Source: Rhabdothermincola sp037478855 (GTDB lineage: Bacteria > Actinomycetota > Acidimicrobiia > Acidimicrobiales > Acidimicrobilacustridaceae). Taken from it: a stretch of 36,838 nucleotides of DNA. Both the position numbers and the translations under genes were made by a program. The notes under the pieces were generated by a model. The model was not told the DNA's origin. It saw nothing but the letters and a program-made list of their open reading frames with translations, and ran no database searches. Shown piece by piece: positions 1 through 7,752 of the stretch (position 1 is the first letter of the stretch; each line of letters starts with the position of its first letter). The stretch covers positions 1-36,838 of the forward strand of contig JBBFLY010000026.1 of the NCBI GenBank assembly GCA_037478855.1. Reading direction: 5' to 3'.

Positions 1-1044
1 CTTGCGGCGCCGGTAGGCCGGCGGAGGCGACCCCACCGCTCCGTAGGGCCGGGTCGTGACGTACGGCTCGTCCCACCCGGGCGTGGCCCCCGCCGCTTCG
101 CCCGAGCGCTGGTGGCGGATGCGAGGGTGATGTCGATCCGGGCGGTCGCTCGCCGTCACGGCTTGGGTTGGGCGACCGTGATGGCGCTCGTCGCTGACTG
201 GTCGCAGCTGGTCGGGGCGCACCGGCGAGCGAAGCGCTGCCGGGTGCTGTTGGTGGATGAGACCTCGATGCGTCGCCGCCACCGCTACGTGACCGTGTTG
301 CAAAACGGCGAGACCGGCGAAGTGCTCGCCATGGTCGCCCACCGCAACGAAGCCGCCCTGTCGGGCTTCTTCGCTGCCCAGGGGCGGCGCTGGTGCCGGG
401 GCGTGAAGGTCGTCGTGTCCGACGGCTCGAAGTCCTACAAGGCGGCGATCGACCGGCACCTCGGTCACGCCCGCCACGTGCTCGACCGGTTCCATGTGGT
501 GCGCTGGTTCGCCGCGGGGCTCACCCTGGTGCGCCGCAACACCCAACGCCGCGAACCACGCGGGCAGGTCACGCCCGCGTTCGACCCCGAGGTGTTCCGT
601 GCCCGGTTCGCGCTCCTCCGTCGCGGTGACACCCTCACCGACGCGGATCGGGAACGCCTCGACCAGCTGTTCGCACGCCACCCCCGCATCGCGGCGGGCT
701 GGGCGGCCCTCCAGGAGCTCTACGGCCTCTACCTCGCCGACGACCGAGCCGGCGCGCTCGCCGCGCTCGGGCGGTTCTGCGACCTCTACGCCACCGGCGA
801 GCTGCCCGAGTTCCACCACGTCGTTGACACCATCATCGCCTGGGGCGACGAGATCCTTGCCTACCACGACCCCATCGTCGGCCGGGCCAGCAATGGACGA
901 CTCGAAGGCACCAACAACAAGCTCCAAGTCCTACGCCGCGTCGCGTACGGGTTCACCAACCACGCCAACTTCGAAGCCCGAGGCATCCTCGCCTGCCCCG
1001 CCATACGATCATCACCACCGAGACCAGCCACCCTCACCCCATGA
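1..1044 (+). CDS. ISL3-family transposase, 5' end outside window
   Basis: DDE transposase that would move an ISL3-type insertion sequence. The frame is open from base 1 to the stop at 1042-1044, so the true start probably lies upstream; a GTG at 112 is the first good internal start. A helix-turn-helix region (AVARRHGLGWATVM) is followed by three acidic motifs: LLVDETS, VVSDGSKSY with DRFHVVRW, and C-terminal SNGRLEGTNNK. The order and spacing match ISL3 transposases, which normally exceed 400 residues; about 347 are visible and the N-terminal zinc-finger region is missing or outside. The C-terminus looks complete, so this may be an intact element cut only by the window edge. The frame over bases 1-111 is less convincing than the rest. 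Confidence 0.85.
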   Translation, partial: LAAPVGRRRRPHRSVGPGRDVRLVPPGRGPRRFARALVADARVMSIRAVARRHGLGWATVMALVADWSQLVGAHRRAKRCRVLLVDETSMRRRHRYVTVLQNGETGEVLAMVAHRNEAALSGFFAAQGRRWCRGVKVVVSDGSKSYKAAIDRHLGHARHVLDRFHVVRWFAAGLTLVRRNTQRREPRGQVTPAFDPEVFRARFALLRRGDTLTDADRERLDQLFARHPRIAAGWAALQELYGLYLADDRAGALAALGRFCDLYATGELPEFHHVVDTIIAWGDEILAYHDPIVGRASNGRLEGTNNKLQVLRRVAYGFTNHANFEARGILACPAIRSSPPRPATLTP

Positions 1045-1360
1045 AACCGCGCAGTCTCAACAGAACTGGTGAATGGGGTTCAACTGCTCTCAAGGGAATG
1101 GGATGGGAGTCAAAGCAGATGGGCGTCAAAGAACTCGCGTGCTGGGTGGGGCGGTGGTTGCTGTGGCCGCGACGGCGTCGCCTCCCCCGCCGAGACGCGA
1201 ACCAGCTCTGAGAGGGTCAGCGGTTCTCGCCGACTCGGTTGCCAGATCAGCCAACCAGCGGTGCCGTCGCGCCGATGGCGGTCGCCGCACGCGAACCTCG
1301 GCCTTCGAGCCGACACCATGCTGGGCGGCCCTCAGTTCGGTCGATCAGCCAGACGAGCGA
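1045..1360. other. Gap between transposase and erpA; possible IS right end
   Basis: There is no convincing gene here. Just after the transposase stop, around 1055-1075, a stretch reading AACAGAACTGGTGAATGGGG resembles the right terminal repeat of ISL3 elements, but the left end is outside the window so the repeat cannot be matched. A 69-codon minus-strand frame at 1110-1319 is possible but has weaker third-position GC than the neighbours and no family I recognise. The stretch may be flanking DNA disturbed by the insertion. Confidence 0.35.
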
Positions 1361-1681
1361 TCAGCTGAAGGACTGACCGCACCCGCAGGTGCGCTGGGCG
1401 TTGGGGTTGTTGATCGAGAACCCAGCACCCTGCAAGCCGTCCTTGTAGTCGAGCGTGGCACCAGCGAGGAGCTGTGCGCTCGACGGATCGACGACCACGG
1501 TGACTCCCCCGAACTGGGCGGTCAGGTCGTCGCTGTCACGCTCGGTGTCGAAGAACATCTCGTAGCTGAAGCCCGAGCACCCGCCCGGTCGCACCGCGAC
1601 GCGCAACATCAGCGACTCGTCACCTTCCTGGGCGATGAGTTCCTTCACCTTGGCTGATGCACTCTCGGTGAGGGTGATCAC
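1361..1681 (-). CDS. erpA: Iron-sulphur cluster carrier, A-type (ErpA/IscA/HesB)
   Basis: A small cytosolic carrier (106 residues) that binds a nascent Fe-S cluster and passes it to target proteins. The three ligand cysteines of the family are present: C35 in GGCSGF and C99/C101 in CGCGQSF near the C-terminus. The length is typical. The start is GTG at 1681 because GAGGAGG lies 7 bases upstream on the minus strand and the protein then begins VITLTESA, the usual A-type opening; upstream in-frame codons read as non-coding. It lies 106 bases downstream of a SufR-like regulator on the same strand, with mrp diverging beyond, which makes a local Fe-S module. ErpA rather than IscA or SufA is a guess from the actinobacterial setting. 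Confidence 0.9.
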   Translation of the reverse strand: MITLTESASAKVKELIAQEGDESLMLRVAVRPGGCSGFSYEMFFDTERDSDDLTAQFGGVTVVVDPSSAQLLAGATLDYKDGLQGAGFSINNPNAQRTCGCGQSFS

Positions 1682-1787
1682 GGTCGAGCCTCCTCGGATG
1701 AGACGGATGGAGCGAGGATACCGGCACACGGGCCAGGTCGGGCGGGCCCCGGGCGACGGACCGAACCGGCAGACCACCGCACGATCA

Positions 1788-2480
1788 TCAGATGCGAGCC
1801 ACCTCGACCTGACATGGCGTACGGTCCACCAGCGAATGGAATCCGGTGACCTCGGCGCCACCGAGCTCGTCGACGAGACCCTCCACGAGCCCGCAGTGCA
1901 CCGAGCACACGAGATCGGGATAGCTCTCGGCCAGGGAGCGGAAGGGACAGTGGGCGAACGCCACGGTGGCACAACCATCGCCGTCGACCACGGTGGGGTC
2001 GAAACCGAGCCGGGCCTGCTCGATCATGAGCGCGTCGATCGGATCGGCGTCAGCGTCCCACCGGCGGGCATCGGCCCGTCCCTGTTCGTGCGCGGCATCG
2101 GTGAGCTCCGATCCGTCGAGGCCGGCTTCAGCGGCAGCCTGCAGGAGCACCGTGGCAAGGAGCGGATACGGCGATGGCTCGAGCCCGAGCGACGGTGCGC
2201 CCGCGGCGAGCGAGTACCGGTGCTGCGGACGCCCTACCCCGCCGCGTGCTTCCGCCTCGACCTGCAGCAGGCCCACCTCCCGCATGCGCTCGAGGTGCGG
2301 GCGAACGGTGTTGACGTGCAAGCCCAGGATCTCCGCGATCTCAGCCGTGGCAAGAGGGATCGGGGAACGCGCCAGCTCGAGGTAGATCGCGTAGCGCGTG
2401 TTGTCACCCAGCGCCTTGAGGATGTCGAGCCGGGGAGCGCGCGGATCGCTGAGGTCGACCTCACGGGCCCTGTCGCTCAT
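1788..2480 (-). CDS. SufR-like helix-turn-helix regulator with C-terminal cysteines
   Basis: Probable iron-sulphur-responsive transcription factor of 230 residues. The N-terminal winged helix (about 18-90) holds a DeoR/ArsR-type element (ATAEIAEILGLHVNTVRPHL) and a GRPQHRY wing. The C-terminal part carries five cysteines (170, 178, 192, 196, 223), including HCPF and VCSVHC, the pattern of SufR proteins that bind an Fe-S cluster and repress suf genes. Its neighbours are erpA downstream and mrp divergent, which agrees with Fe-S control. The start is ATG at 2480; a TAAACT box sits exactly 6 bases upstream, so the mRNA is probably leaderless. The box lies in the 39-base divergent promoter, so autoregulation is likely. 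No sufBCD genes are visible here. Confidence 0.8.
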   Translation of the reverse strand: MSDRAREVDLSDPRAPRLDILKALGDNTRYAIYLELARSPIPLATAEIAEILGLHVNTVRPHLERMREVGLLQVEAEARGGVGRPQHRYSLAAGAPSLGLEPSPYPLLATVLLQAAAEAGLDGSELTDAAHEQGRADARRWDADADPIDALMIEQARLGFDPTVVDGDGCATVAFAHCPFRSLAESYPDLVCSVHCGLVEGLVDELGGAEVTGFHSLVDRTPCQVEVARI

Positions 2481-2486
2481 ACCAGG

Positions 2487-2492
2487 AGTTTA
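2487..2492 (-). promoter_or_regulatory. -10 box (TAAACT) of the SufR-like gene
   Basis: TAAACT on the minus strand, 6 bases before the ATG at 2480, fits a leaderless promoter. It lies 15 bases from the opposing -10 box of mrp, so RNA polymerase probably cannot hold both promoters at once. Confidence 0.55.
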
Positions 2493-2507
2493 CACGGTCT
2501 GCCCCGT

Positions 2508-2513
2508 TAGAAT
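2508..2513 (+). promoter_or_regulatory. -10 box (TAGAAT) of mrp
   Basis: TAGAAT is followed by 6 bases and then the GTG start at 2520, so transcription should begin at or next to the start codon. No Shine-Dalgarno site is present, which supports a leaderless mRNA. Confidence 0.6.
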
Positions 2514-2519
2514 CTCAGC

Positions 2520-3701
2520 GTGCCTCCGTCTCCCCCCAGCCCAGAACACGTCATGGCCATGCTTCGCGGGGTCGTCGACCCCGAGCTGGGGAGCGACATC
2601 GTCGAGCTGGGGATGGCCAAAGGTGCCCGTGTCGACCCCGATGGCACCGTGACGATCACCGTTGCCCTCACAACCGCTGGATGTCCACTGAGAGCGCAGC
2701 TCCAGCGGGACGTGAAGACACGGATCGAATCGCTCCCCGGTGTGCGCGAGGTGCAGCTCAGATGGACCGAGCTGACACCTGAGGAGAAGTCGGAGGTCAT
2801 GGCGAAGGCCCGCTGGAACGCCGCGCAGGCCGCGCCCGAGACGGAGATCCCGCCAACCACGAAGGTGCTCACCATCGCCTCCGGCAAAGGCGGGGTGGGC
2901 AAGTCCTCGGTCACCGTCAACCTGGCGGCCGCCCTGGCGGCACGGGGGTTCACGGTCGGGGTGCTCGACGCGGACATCTGGGGCTTCTCGATCCCCCGCA
3001 TGCTCGGCATCGAGGGTCGGCTGCAGGGCAAGCCCGGGGAGCGCAAGATCCTCCCCCACGTGCAGCCGTGCGGCACCGGCTTGCTGAAGGTCGTGTCGAT
3101 GGGCCACCTCGTCGACGACGAGGAGACCGCACTCATGTGGCGGGGGCTCATGCTCAACCGCGCGGTGCAGCACTTCATCGAGGACGTGTCCTGGGGCGAC
3201 ATGGACTATCTGCTCATCGACATGCCACCTGGGACCGGTGACGTGCAGATGGGCCTTGCCCGCATGCTGCCCCGAGCCGAGATGATCGTCGTCACCACCC
3301 CGGCCCGCAGCGCTCAGAAGGTGGCGGTCCGAGCCGTGAGCATGGCCCGAAAGAGCTACCTGCGGGTCGTCGGCGTCATCGAGAACATGAGCTCGTTCGA
3401 GTGCGAGCACGGGTCACGCTACGAGCTGTTCGGCGCCGGCGGGGGCGCGGAGCTGGCGCGTGACGCGGGTGTGCCGCTCCTCGGCTCGATCCCCATCGAG
3501 CCCTCTGTCGCGCGCGGGGGCGACGCAGGTCAGCCGGTCGCCCTCACCACCGGGCCCGCGGCCGAAGCCTTCCGTGAGATCGCCAGCAGACTGGTCGAGG
3601 AACACGTCCCACCCGTTGACATGGCCGGCTGCTCAGCCCGGATGCTGGACGCTGCGCTGGCCGCGCTCGACGGACGCACCACCGGGGCGGAGAGCACCTG
3701 A
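2520..3701 (+). CDS. mrp: Mrp/NBP35-family Fe-S carrier ATPase
   Basis: P-loop ATPase of the MRP/ApbC family that carries Fe-S clusters to apoproteins in the cytosol; 393 residues. An N-terminal MIP18-type (DUF59) domain covers about 10-85 (VVDPELGSDIVELG, TTAGCPL). The ATPase domain follows with a deviant Walker A, GKGGVGKS, at 122-129, then DADIWG, and DMPPGTGD as Walker B/switch region. Many Mrp proteins bind a cluster at a dimer interface through a CxxC; here the matching segment (NMSSFECEHGSRYELFG) has only one cysteine, as I recall for some actinobacterial relatives. The start is GTG at 2520, placed by the leaderless promoter. The gene diverges from the SufR-like regulator, so joint Fe-S control is likely. 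Confidence 0.92.
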   Translation: MPPSPPSPEHVMAMLRGVVDPELGSDIVELGMAKGARVDPDGTVTITVALTTAGCPLRAQLQRDVKTRIESLPGVREVQLRWTELTPEEKSEVMAKARWNAAQAAPETEIPPTTKVLTIASGKGGVGKSSVTVNLAAALAARGFTVGVLDADIWGFSIPRMLGIEGRLQGKPGERKILPHVQPCGTGLLKVVSMGHLVDDEETALMWRGLMLNRAVQHFIEDVSWGDMDYLLIDMPPGTGDVQMGLARMLPRAEMIVVTTPARSAQKVAVRAVSMARKSYLRVVGVIENMSSFECEHGSRYELFGAGGGAELARDAGVPLLGSIPIEPSVARGGDAGQPVALTTGPAAEAFREIASRLVEEHVPPVDMAGCSARMLDAALAALDGRTTGAEST

Positions 3702-3794
3702 GCGTCACACGCGGAGGGCGGTCGGTCAGTCGAGACTGCCGGTCGACCGGTGGGCGCCCGGTGGGCGCCGACACGAGTCGGCCGATCCGGACCT

Positions 3795-4853
3795 TCAGCG
3801 GTCGCTGTCCGCGAAGTCGACCACCTCAGCACCGATCTCCTCCGGTGCGGTCTCGTCGATCCTCACCTGGCGAGCCGGGCCTGACCCCCGCCGCGCCGCA
3901 AGCAGTCCGGGGAGCGCCGCGAGCCCTCGAACCGGCCGGAACCGATCGCTCTCCTCGGTGAGCCACGCGTCCTCGTCATCACTCAGCTCGAGATCCGCGG
4001 CTTCAGCGTTGCGCTCGAGCTGCTCAACGCTGCTCGCCCCCGGGATCGCCACCACGTTGGGCCGGCGGATCACCCAGGCCAGCGCGACCTGAGCCGGTGT
4101 GGCGTCGTGCGAGCGGGCGATGGCACGCAGCGCCTCGATGAGACCCGCAGCCAGCTCGAGGTTCTCCGGCAGGAACAAGGGGTTGCTCGTACGAGCGGCA
4201 CCGCGTGGCGGGTTCGAGGCGTCGTAGCGCCCCCCGAGCAGGCCTTGCGCCAACGGGCTGTACGCGATCACTAAGCGGTCGTGCTGCTGCGCGTACGACA
4301 CCACACCCCCGGGTCGGTCCGGCTTGCGGAACGCAAGGCTGTACTGCACCTGGTTCGAGAGCACGGGGGCACCGAGCGAGCGCTCCGCGCGGCGCCACCA
4401 AGCGACGTCGAAGTTGCTCACCCCGACGTGGCGAACCAGGCCGACGTCGAGCAGCGCACGCATGCCCCTCATGGTCGTCGGGAGCGGCACCACCGGATTC
4501 GGCCAGTGCACCTGGTAGAGGTCGAGGTGCCGGACACCGAGCCGCTGCGCCGACTGCACGCCACGCCACTGCACGACAGGGGAGATCGGCAGCACCGGGA
4601 ACACCTTGGTAGCCAGGAACGCCTCGTCACGTCGACCTGCTACCGCCTGACCGACGATGCGCTCCGAGCGGCCCATCGCGTAGATCTCGGCCGTGTCGAT
4701 CAGGTTGATGCCGATATCGAGAGCACGCCGCACGAGCTGGCCAGCCGTCGTCGTCGCGTACTCCTCGCCGTAGCCCCACTCGCCGGATCCGAACTGCCAG
4801 GTGCCGAGCCCGATAACGGACAAGCGGACACCACCGACCTCGACGTACCTCAT
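3795..4853 (-). CDS. Aldo/keto reductase
   Basis: NADPH-dependent oxidoreductase of the aldo/keto reductase superfamily, a soluble TIM barrel that reduces aldehydes or ketones; 352 residues. The catalytic tetrad is visible: D53 and Y58 (DTAEIY), K83 (ATKVFP) and H116 (QVHWPN). The C-terminal cofactor region (VVAIPGASSVEQLERNAEA) also fits. The substrate cannot be inferred. About 40 residues beyond the usual end form an arginine/proline-rich then acidic tail. The start is ATG at 4853; TAGGCT lies 7 bases upstream, suggesting a leaderless mRNA. It converges with mrp and shares no obvious operon. Confidence 0.9.
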   Translation of the reverse strand: MRYVEVGGVRLSVIGLGTWQFGSGEWGYGEEYATTTAGQLVRRALDIGINLIDTAEIYAMGRSERIVGQAVAGRRDEAFLATKVFPVLPISPVVQWRGVQSAQRLGVRHLDLYQVHWPNPVVPLPTTMRGMRALLDVGLVRHVGVSNFDVAWWRRAERSLGAPVLSNQVQYSLAFRKPDRPGGVVSYAQQHDRLVIAYSPLAQGLLGGRYDASNPPRGAARTSNPLFLPENLELAAGLIEALRAIARSHDATPAQVALAWVIRRPNVVAIPGASSVEQLERNAEAADLELSDDEDAWLTEESDRFRPVRGLAALPGLLAARRGSGPARQVRIDETAPEEIGAEVVDFADSDR

Positions 4854-4860
4854 GGCCGCG

Positions 4861-4866
4861 AGCCTA
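4861..4866 (-). promoter_or_regulatory. -10 box (TAGGCT) of the aldo/keto reductase
   Basis: TAGGCT on the minus strand with 7 bases to the ATG at 4853; leaderless arrangement. Confidence 0.5.
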
Positions 4867-4955
4867 GAGGTGAACCGATCGCACCGCCCCGCCCGGATCG
4901 GGATCGGGCGACGGCAGCGCCGGGCGACGCTCGGTGACGCGGCTCCCGGCTGCGC

Positions 4956-5399
4956 TCAACGCAACCGCAGGTTGCGGAACTGCTTCGGAAGCTCACCGCG
5001 TGTGTGGGAGCCCGGCGGGGAGCTGGCGAGCAGCCCCGGACCCTCCGGCTCGGGCGTGCACACCACCTCCGAGCCGGTGTCGACGCCGTGGCCGCGAAGG
5101 AACAGACGACAGTCCCACTCAGTCTCGATCGACATCGACTCCGCCGGGCCGTCGTACACGTCGATCACCAGCCCGTCATCGCCGGGGTACATGGCGCGCA
5201 GGTACTCCGGGGCGTACACCGGGACACCCGACACCTCACCGACCACCTCCTGGTCGGGCCCGGGCCAGAAGTCCTCGTAGAGGAACGGGGCGGTCGACTC
5301 GCAGCAACCAGTGCCGATCGTGATGGTGAGCGAGCCGCGTCGGGCGGCCTTGGCCCGCTCGACCACCTCGACGGCGCGCTCGGTGGCGGTGATTCGCAC
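4956..5399 (-). CDS. DUF779 family protein
   Basis: A 147-residue soluble protein of the DUF779 family, recognised by VRITATERA at the N-terminus and the TGCCESTAPFLY segment with adjacent cysteines C32-C33. Family members often sit beside aldehyde dehydrogenase genes (in mycobacteria next to Rv0458, as I recall), but none is here, and the biochemical role is not established. The start is GTG at 5399: TACGAT lies exactly 6 bases upstream and no Shine-Dalgarno is present. An overlapping ATG a few bases upstream is in another frame. The gene diverges from the serpin gene, with 66 bases between the two starts. The last 15 or so residues are basic and poorly conserved in appearance. Confidence 0.8.
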   Translation of the reverse strand: MRITATERAVEVVERAKAARRGSLTITIGTGCCESTAPFLYEDFWPGPDQEVVGEVSGVPVYAPEYLRAMYPGDDGLVIDVYDGPAESMSIETEWDCRLFLRGHGVDTGSEVVCTPEPEGPGLLASSPPGSHTRGELPKQFRNLRLR

Positions 5400-5405
5400 T
5401 CTTCC

Positions 5406-5411
5406 ATCGTA
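5406..5411 (-). promoter_or_regulatory. -10 box (TACGAT) of the DUF779 gene
   Basis: TACGAT on the minus strand, 6 bases before the GTG at 5399; it decides that start. Confidence 0.55.
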
Positions 5412-5452
5412 GGGCGTGCGCGCGTCGTCACATCCCGTCCCGACTGCTCGCG

Positions 5453-5458
5453 TAGCGT
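5453..5458 (+). promoter_or_regulatory. -10 box (TAGCGT) of the serpin gene
   Basis: TAGCGT lies 7 bases before the GTG at 5466 (4 before an alternative GTG at 5463). The same hexamer recurs at several other promoters in the window. Confidence 0.55.
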
Positions 5459-5465
5459 TGCCGTG

Positions 5466-6755
5466 GTGCGCCGCACGATCTCCCGCCGGCGGTTCCTGCA
5501 CGGTGTGGTCGCCACCGGCCTCACGGTCGTCACCGCGAGCTGCGCGGACTCCGACAGCCGGGAGGTCCGCAGCGATGCACCGCGAGCGGAGCCCGCCCAG
5601 CCCACCGTCACGCCGATGGTGCAGGCGCTGAACTCGTTCGCCGCCGAGCTGCACCGTCAGCTCGCCCTGCGGGCTGGGAACCTCGCCTCCTCGCCGTACG
5701 CGGTCGCGATCTCCCTCGCCCAAGCCCGAACCGGCGCGAAGGGCTCGACCCGTGCGGAGCTGGACCGCGTGCTGCACACCGATCCCGACACCGACTTCGA
5801 CCGGGGCATGAGCACGCTGGCGTCGCTGCTCGCTCTGCGCTCCGGTGAGCGCTCGAGCGACGTGCGGCGCGGGGCCGTCGACCTCCGAGCGGCTGGATCG
5901 CTGTGGGTGCAGCTCGGCACCGACCCTCACGAGCCGTTCCTCGATGAGCTGGCGCGCTACTACGACGCCGGCCTGCACTCGGTGGACTTCCGCTCGAAAC
6001 CGGAGAAGGCGAGGGCGGTGATCAACCGATGGGCCCACTCGGTCGCCGGAGAAGAGGTCGGGGACCTGCTCCCGCGAGGAGGCATCAGCGAGCTCACACG
6101 CTTCGTGGTGTCGAGCGCGGCCTCCGTGCGGGCACCCTGGCTGACGCGCTTCGACCCCCAGCGCACCCGCCTCGGCCCCTTCCGAACCGATGACGGACGA
6201 ATCACGAAGGTCCCCCTCATGACCACGACTCAGGCGGAAGGATGCCGCGTCGGGCACGGCCCGGGTTGGGAGGCGGTGCTCCTTCCGTATCTCGGGGGCG
6301 AGCTGGCGATGATCGTGGTGCTACCCGAGCCCGACTCGTTCGAGACCTTCGAGCAGACCCTGAGCGGTGACACGCTCGCAGACCTCGTCGGCTCGCTCCG
6401 GCCGGCGAGGATCGAGCTGGTGATGCCTCGGTTCAGCGTCGCTACCAGCGTCGACCTCGAACGGCACCTCGTCGCGCTGGGGCTCCGATCGGCCTTCGCG
6501 GAGGAAGCCGACTTCTCCGGGATCACCGACGACGAGCAGCTGTCGATCTCGCGCGCCGCACACCAGGTGAGCGCCGGGGCGGACGAGCAGGGCACGAACG
6601 CCGCCGCGATCACCGTGCTGCGCCCTCCGTCTGGTCGACCACCCGAACCGGTGGGGCAGACGATCACGGTCGATCGACCGTTCCTCTTCTTCGTCACCGA
6701 TCTCGGCACGGGGCTGGTGCTCCAGATCGGCCGGGTGGTCGATCCCAGCGGGTGA
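5466..6755 (+). CDS. Serpin-family protease inhibitor, Tat-exported, likely lipoprotein
   Basis: Serpin of 429 residues. The N-terminus has a twin-arginine signal (SRRRFLHG, residues 6-13), a hydrophobic stretch and C26 in a TASC context that could be lipidated, so the protein is probably exported folded and held on the outer face of the membrane. Serpin marks follow: NLASSPYAVAISLA near the front, LPYLGGELAMIVVLP in the core, MPRFSVATSVDL, and a reactive-centre hinge from about residue 374 (EQGTNAAAIT) leading to DRPFLFFVTD near the end. A small-residue hinge is the mark of inhibitory serpins. The scissile region is rich in proline and arginine (LRPPSGRPPEP), so the P1 residue is unclear. 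Start chosen by the TAGCGT box; GTG at 5463 is possible. Confidence 0.88.
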   Translation: MRRTISRRRFLHGVVATGLTVVTASCADSDSREVRSDAPRAEPAQPTVTPMVQALNSFAAELHRQLALRAGNLASSPYAVAISLAQARTGAKGSTRAELDRVLHTDPDTDFDRGMSTLASLLALRSGERSSDVRRGAVDLRAAGSLWVQLGTDPHEPFLDELARYYDAGLHSVDFRSKPEKARAVINRWAHSVAGEEVGDLLPRGGISELTRFVVSSAASVRAPWLTRFDPQRTRLGPFRTDDGRITKVPLMTTTQAEGCRVGHGPGWEAVLLPYLGGELAMIVVLPEPDSFETFEQTLSGDTLADLVGSLRPARIELVMPRFSVATSVDLERHLVALGLRSAFAEEADFSGITDDEQLSISRAAHQVSAGADEQGTNAAAITVLRPPSGRPPEPVGQTITVDRPFLFFVTDLGTGLVLQIGRVVDPSG

Positions 6756-6763
6756 TGGGTCGC

Positions 6764-7525
6764 TCAGACGGGAAGCGGCGCAACCCGTGCGGTGAGGTGC
6801 AGCCGGGCCGCGTGCTCGTCGAGCGCCCACAGCACGAGCCCGGCGTGTGCATCGACCGTCCAGGCCAGGGTGATCGAGGCATCCCGTTCGATCGGGTCGC
6901 GGTACTCGAGCTCGGCCCGGTAGGGGGCACGGAGACCGGCGCAGCTCGCGAGCACGTCCTCGATCATCGCCCAGCTCACCGCGTTGTTCACGTGTCCGAG
7001 CGGGTCGAAATCCGAGAAGCGCAGCTGCCAGGGCCGACGGGCCGCCGCCTCGGGGACCTGGGAGGGATGCCGGAGCCGGGCGGTGACCTCCCGCCCCGCT
7101 GCCGTGGGCCCGTAGAGGTCGAGGAACTGCTTGCTCAGCGGAACCGGACGACCCGAGGGGAGCTCGACGTGGACCCACAGCGTGGCGGCGTCGATCACCG
7201 CCCCCCGGTCTCCGCGAAGTGCGATGCGCCGCTCCGCCCAGCGGCTCCCGATCCCGGAGCAGAAGGTGGCCAGCTCGAGCAGCTCACGGAACACCGCCGG
7301 ACGGCGGACCTCGAACACCGTCCGCCGCACGACCCAGGCCAGATCGTCGTCGAGGCCGCTGTCGACGGTGTCATCGTTCGAGATGTCCTGGAGGAAGCGG
7401 GCCAACGCATCGAAGCGCGCCCGGCCGCCAGGGCTGACATCGCCGAAGCGCACCCGCCGCTGTCCACGGAACACCCGCCCCGTCGCCGGGACCTCGACCA
7501 GCCGATCGGCACCGTGCTCTCGCAT
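6764..7525 (-). CDS. Acyl-ACP thioesterase-like hotdog protein
   Basis: A 253-residue soluble protein with two hotdog-fold halves, resembling acyl-ACP thioesterases (FatA/FatB family) that release fatty acids from acyl carrier protein. The first half begins FRGQRRVRFGDV and has LARFLQDISNDD; the second has RFSDFDPLGHVNNAVSW, the typical hotdog motif with the conserved N and H. The chain-length preference is unknown, and an acyl-CoA thioesterase role is possible. The start is ATG at 7525; TAGCGT lies 7 bases upstream on the minus strand. It converges with the serpin gene with 8 bases between stops. Confidence 0.82.
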   Translation of the reverse strand: MREHGADRLVEVPATGRVFRGQRRVRFGDVSPGGRARFDALARFLQDISNDDTVDSGLDDDLAWVVRRTVFEVRRPAVFRELLELATFCSGIGSRWAERRIALRGDRGAVIDAATLWVHVELPSGRPVPLSKQFLDLYGPTAAGREVTARLRHPSQVPEAAARRPWQLRFSDFDPLGHVNNAVSWAMIEDVLASCAGLRAPYRAELEYRDPIERDASITLAWTVDAHAGLVLWALDEHAARLHLTARVAPLPV

Positions 7526-7532
7526 CAGCGAG

Positions 7533-7538
7533 ACGCTA
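7533..7538 (-). promoter_or_regulatory. -10 box (TAGCGT) of the thioesterase gene
   Basis: TAGCGT on the minus strand, 7 bases before the ATG at 7525; leaderless arrangement. Confidence 0.55.
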
Positions 7539-7626
7539 GCGAGTGGTCACGGTGCTGGACGCGGTGCAGCGCCGGCCGATCGTCGACCAGCGAGCGCACG
7601 CCTCCCCAAGTGGCGCCGAAAACCGG

Positions 7627-7656
7627 TTGACGAGCCGATCGGGGCCGTGCTGCGAT
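7627..7656 (+). promoter_or_regulatory. Possible promoter of the 58-residue protein
   Basis: TTGACG (7627-7632), an 18-base spacer and TGCGAT (7651-7656) preceded by TGC, which could act as an extended -10. This would give a leader of about 90 bases before the ATG at 7753. The -10 is a weak match. Confidence 0.35.
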
Positions 7657-7752
7657 GGGTTCATACAGGAAGCTGCTGTGCCAACGTCGCCAACCACACC
7701 CCTCTTGGACGGCGACACAGCGAGGCGACACGGCGAGAGGAGCTCGGGACCG

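Noticed and set aside
1..111. Minus-strand reading of the first 111 bases that looks protein-like (GWDEPYVTTRPYGAV)
   Set aside because: It runs off the window and cannot be tied to a start or a family, and it conflicts with the transposase on the plus strand. It may indicate that the transposase frame begins near 112.
1110..1319. 69-codon minus-strand frame downstream of erpA
   Set aside because: It has an ATG but weaker third-position GC than the neighbours, no recognisable family and no ribosome site I trust. Left as possible only.
4956..6257. Long minus-strand frame covering DUF779 and the serpin region
   Set aside because: Only the last 147 codons are real. The upstream part is antisense to the serpin, and the GTG at 5399 has its own promoter.
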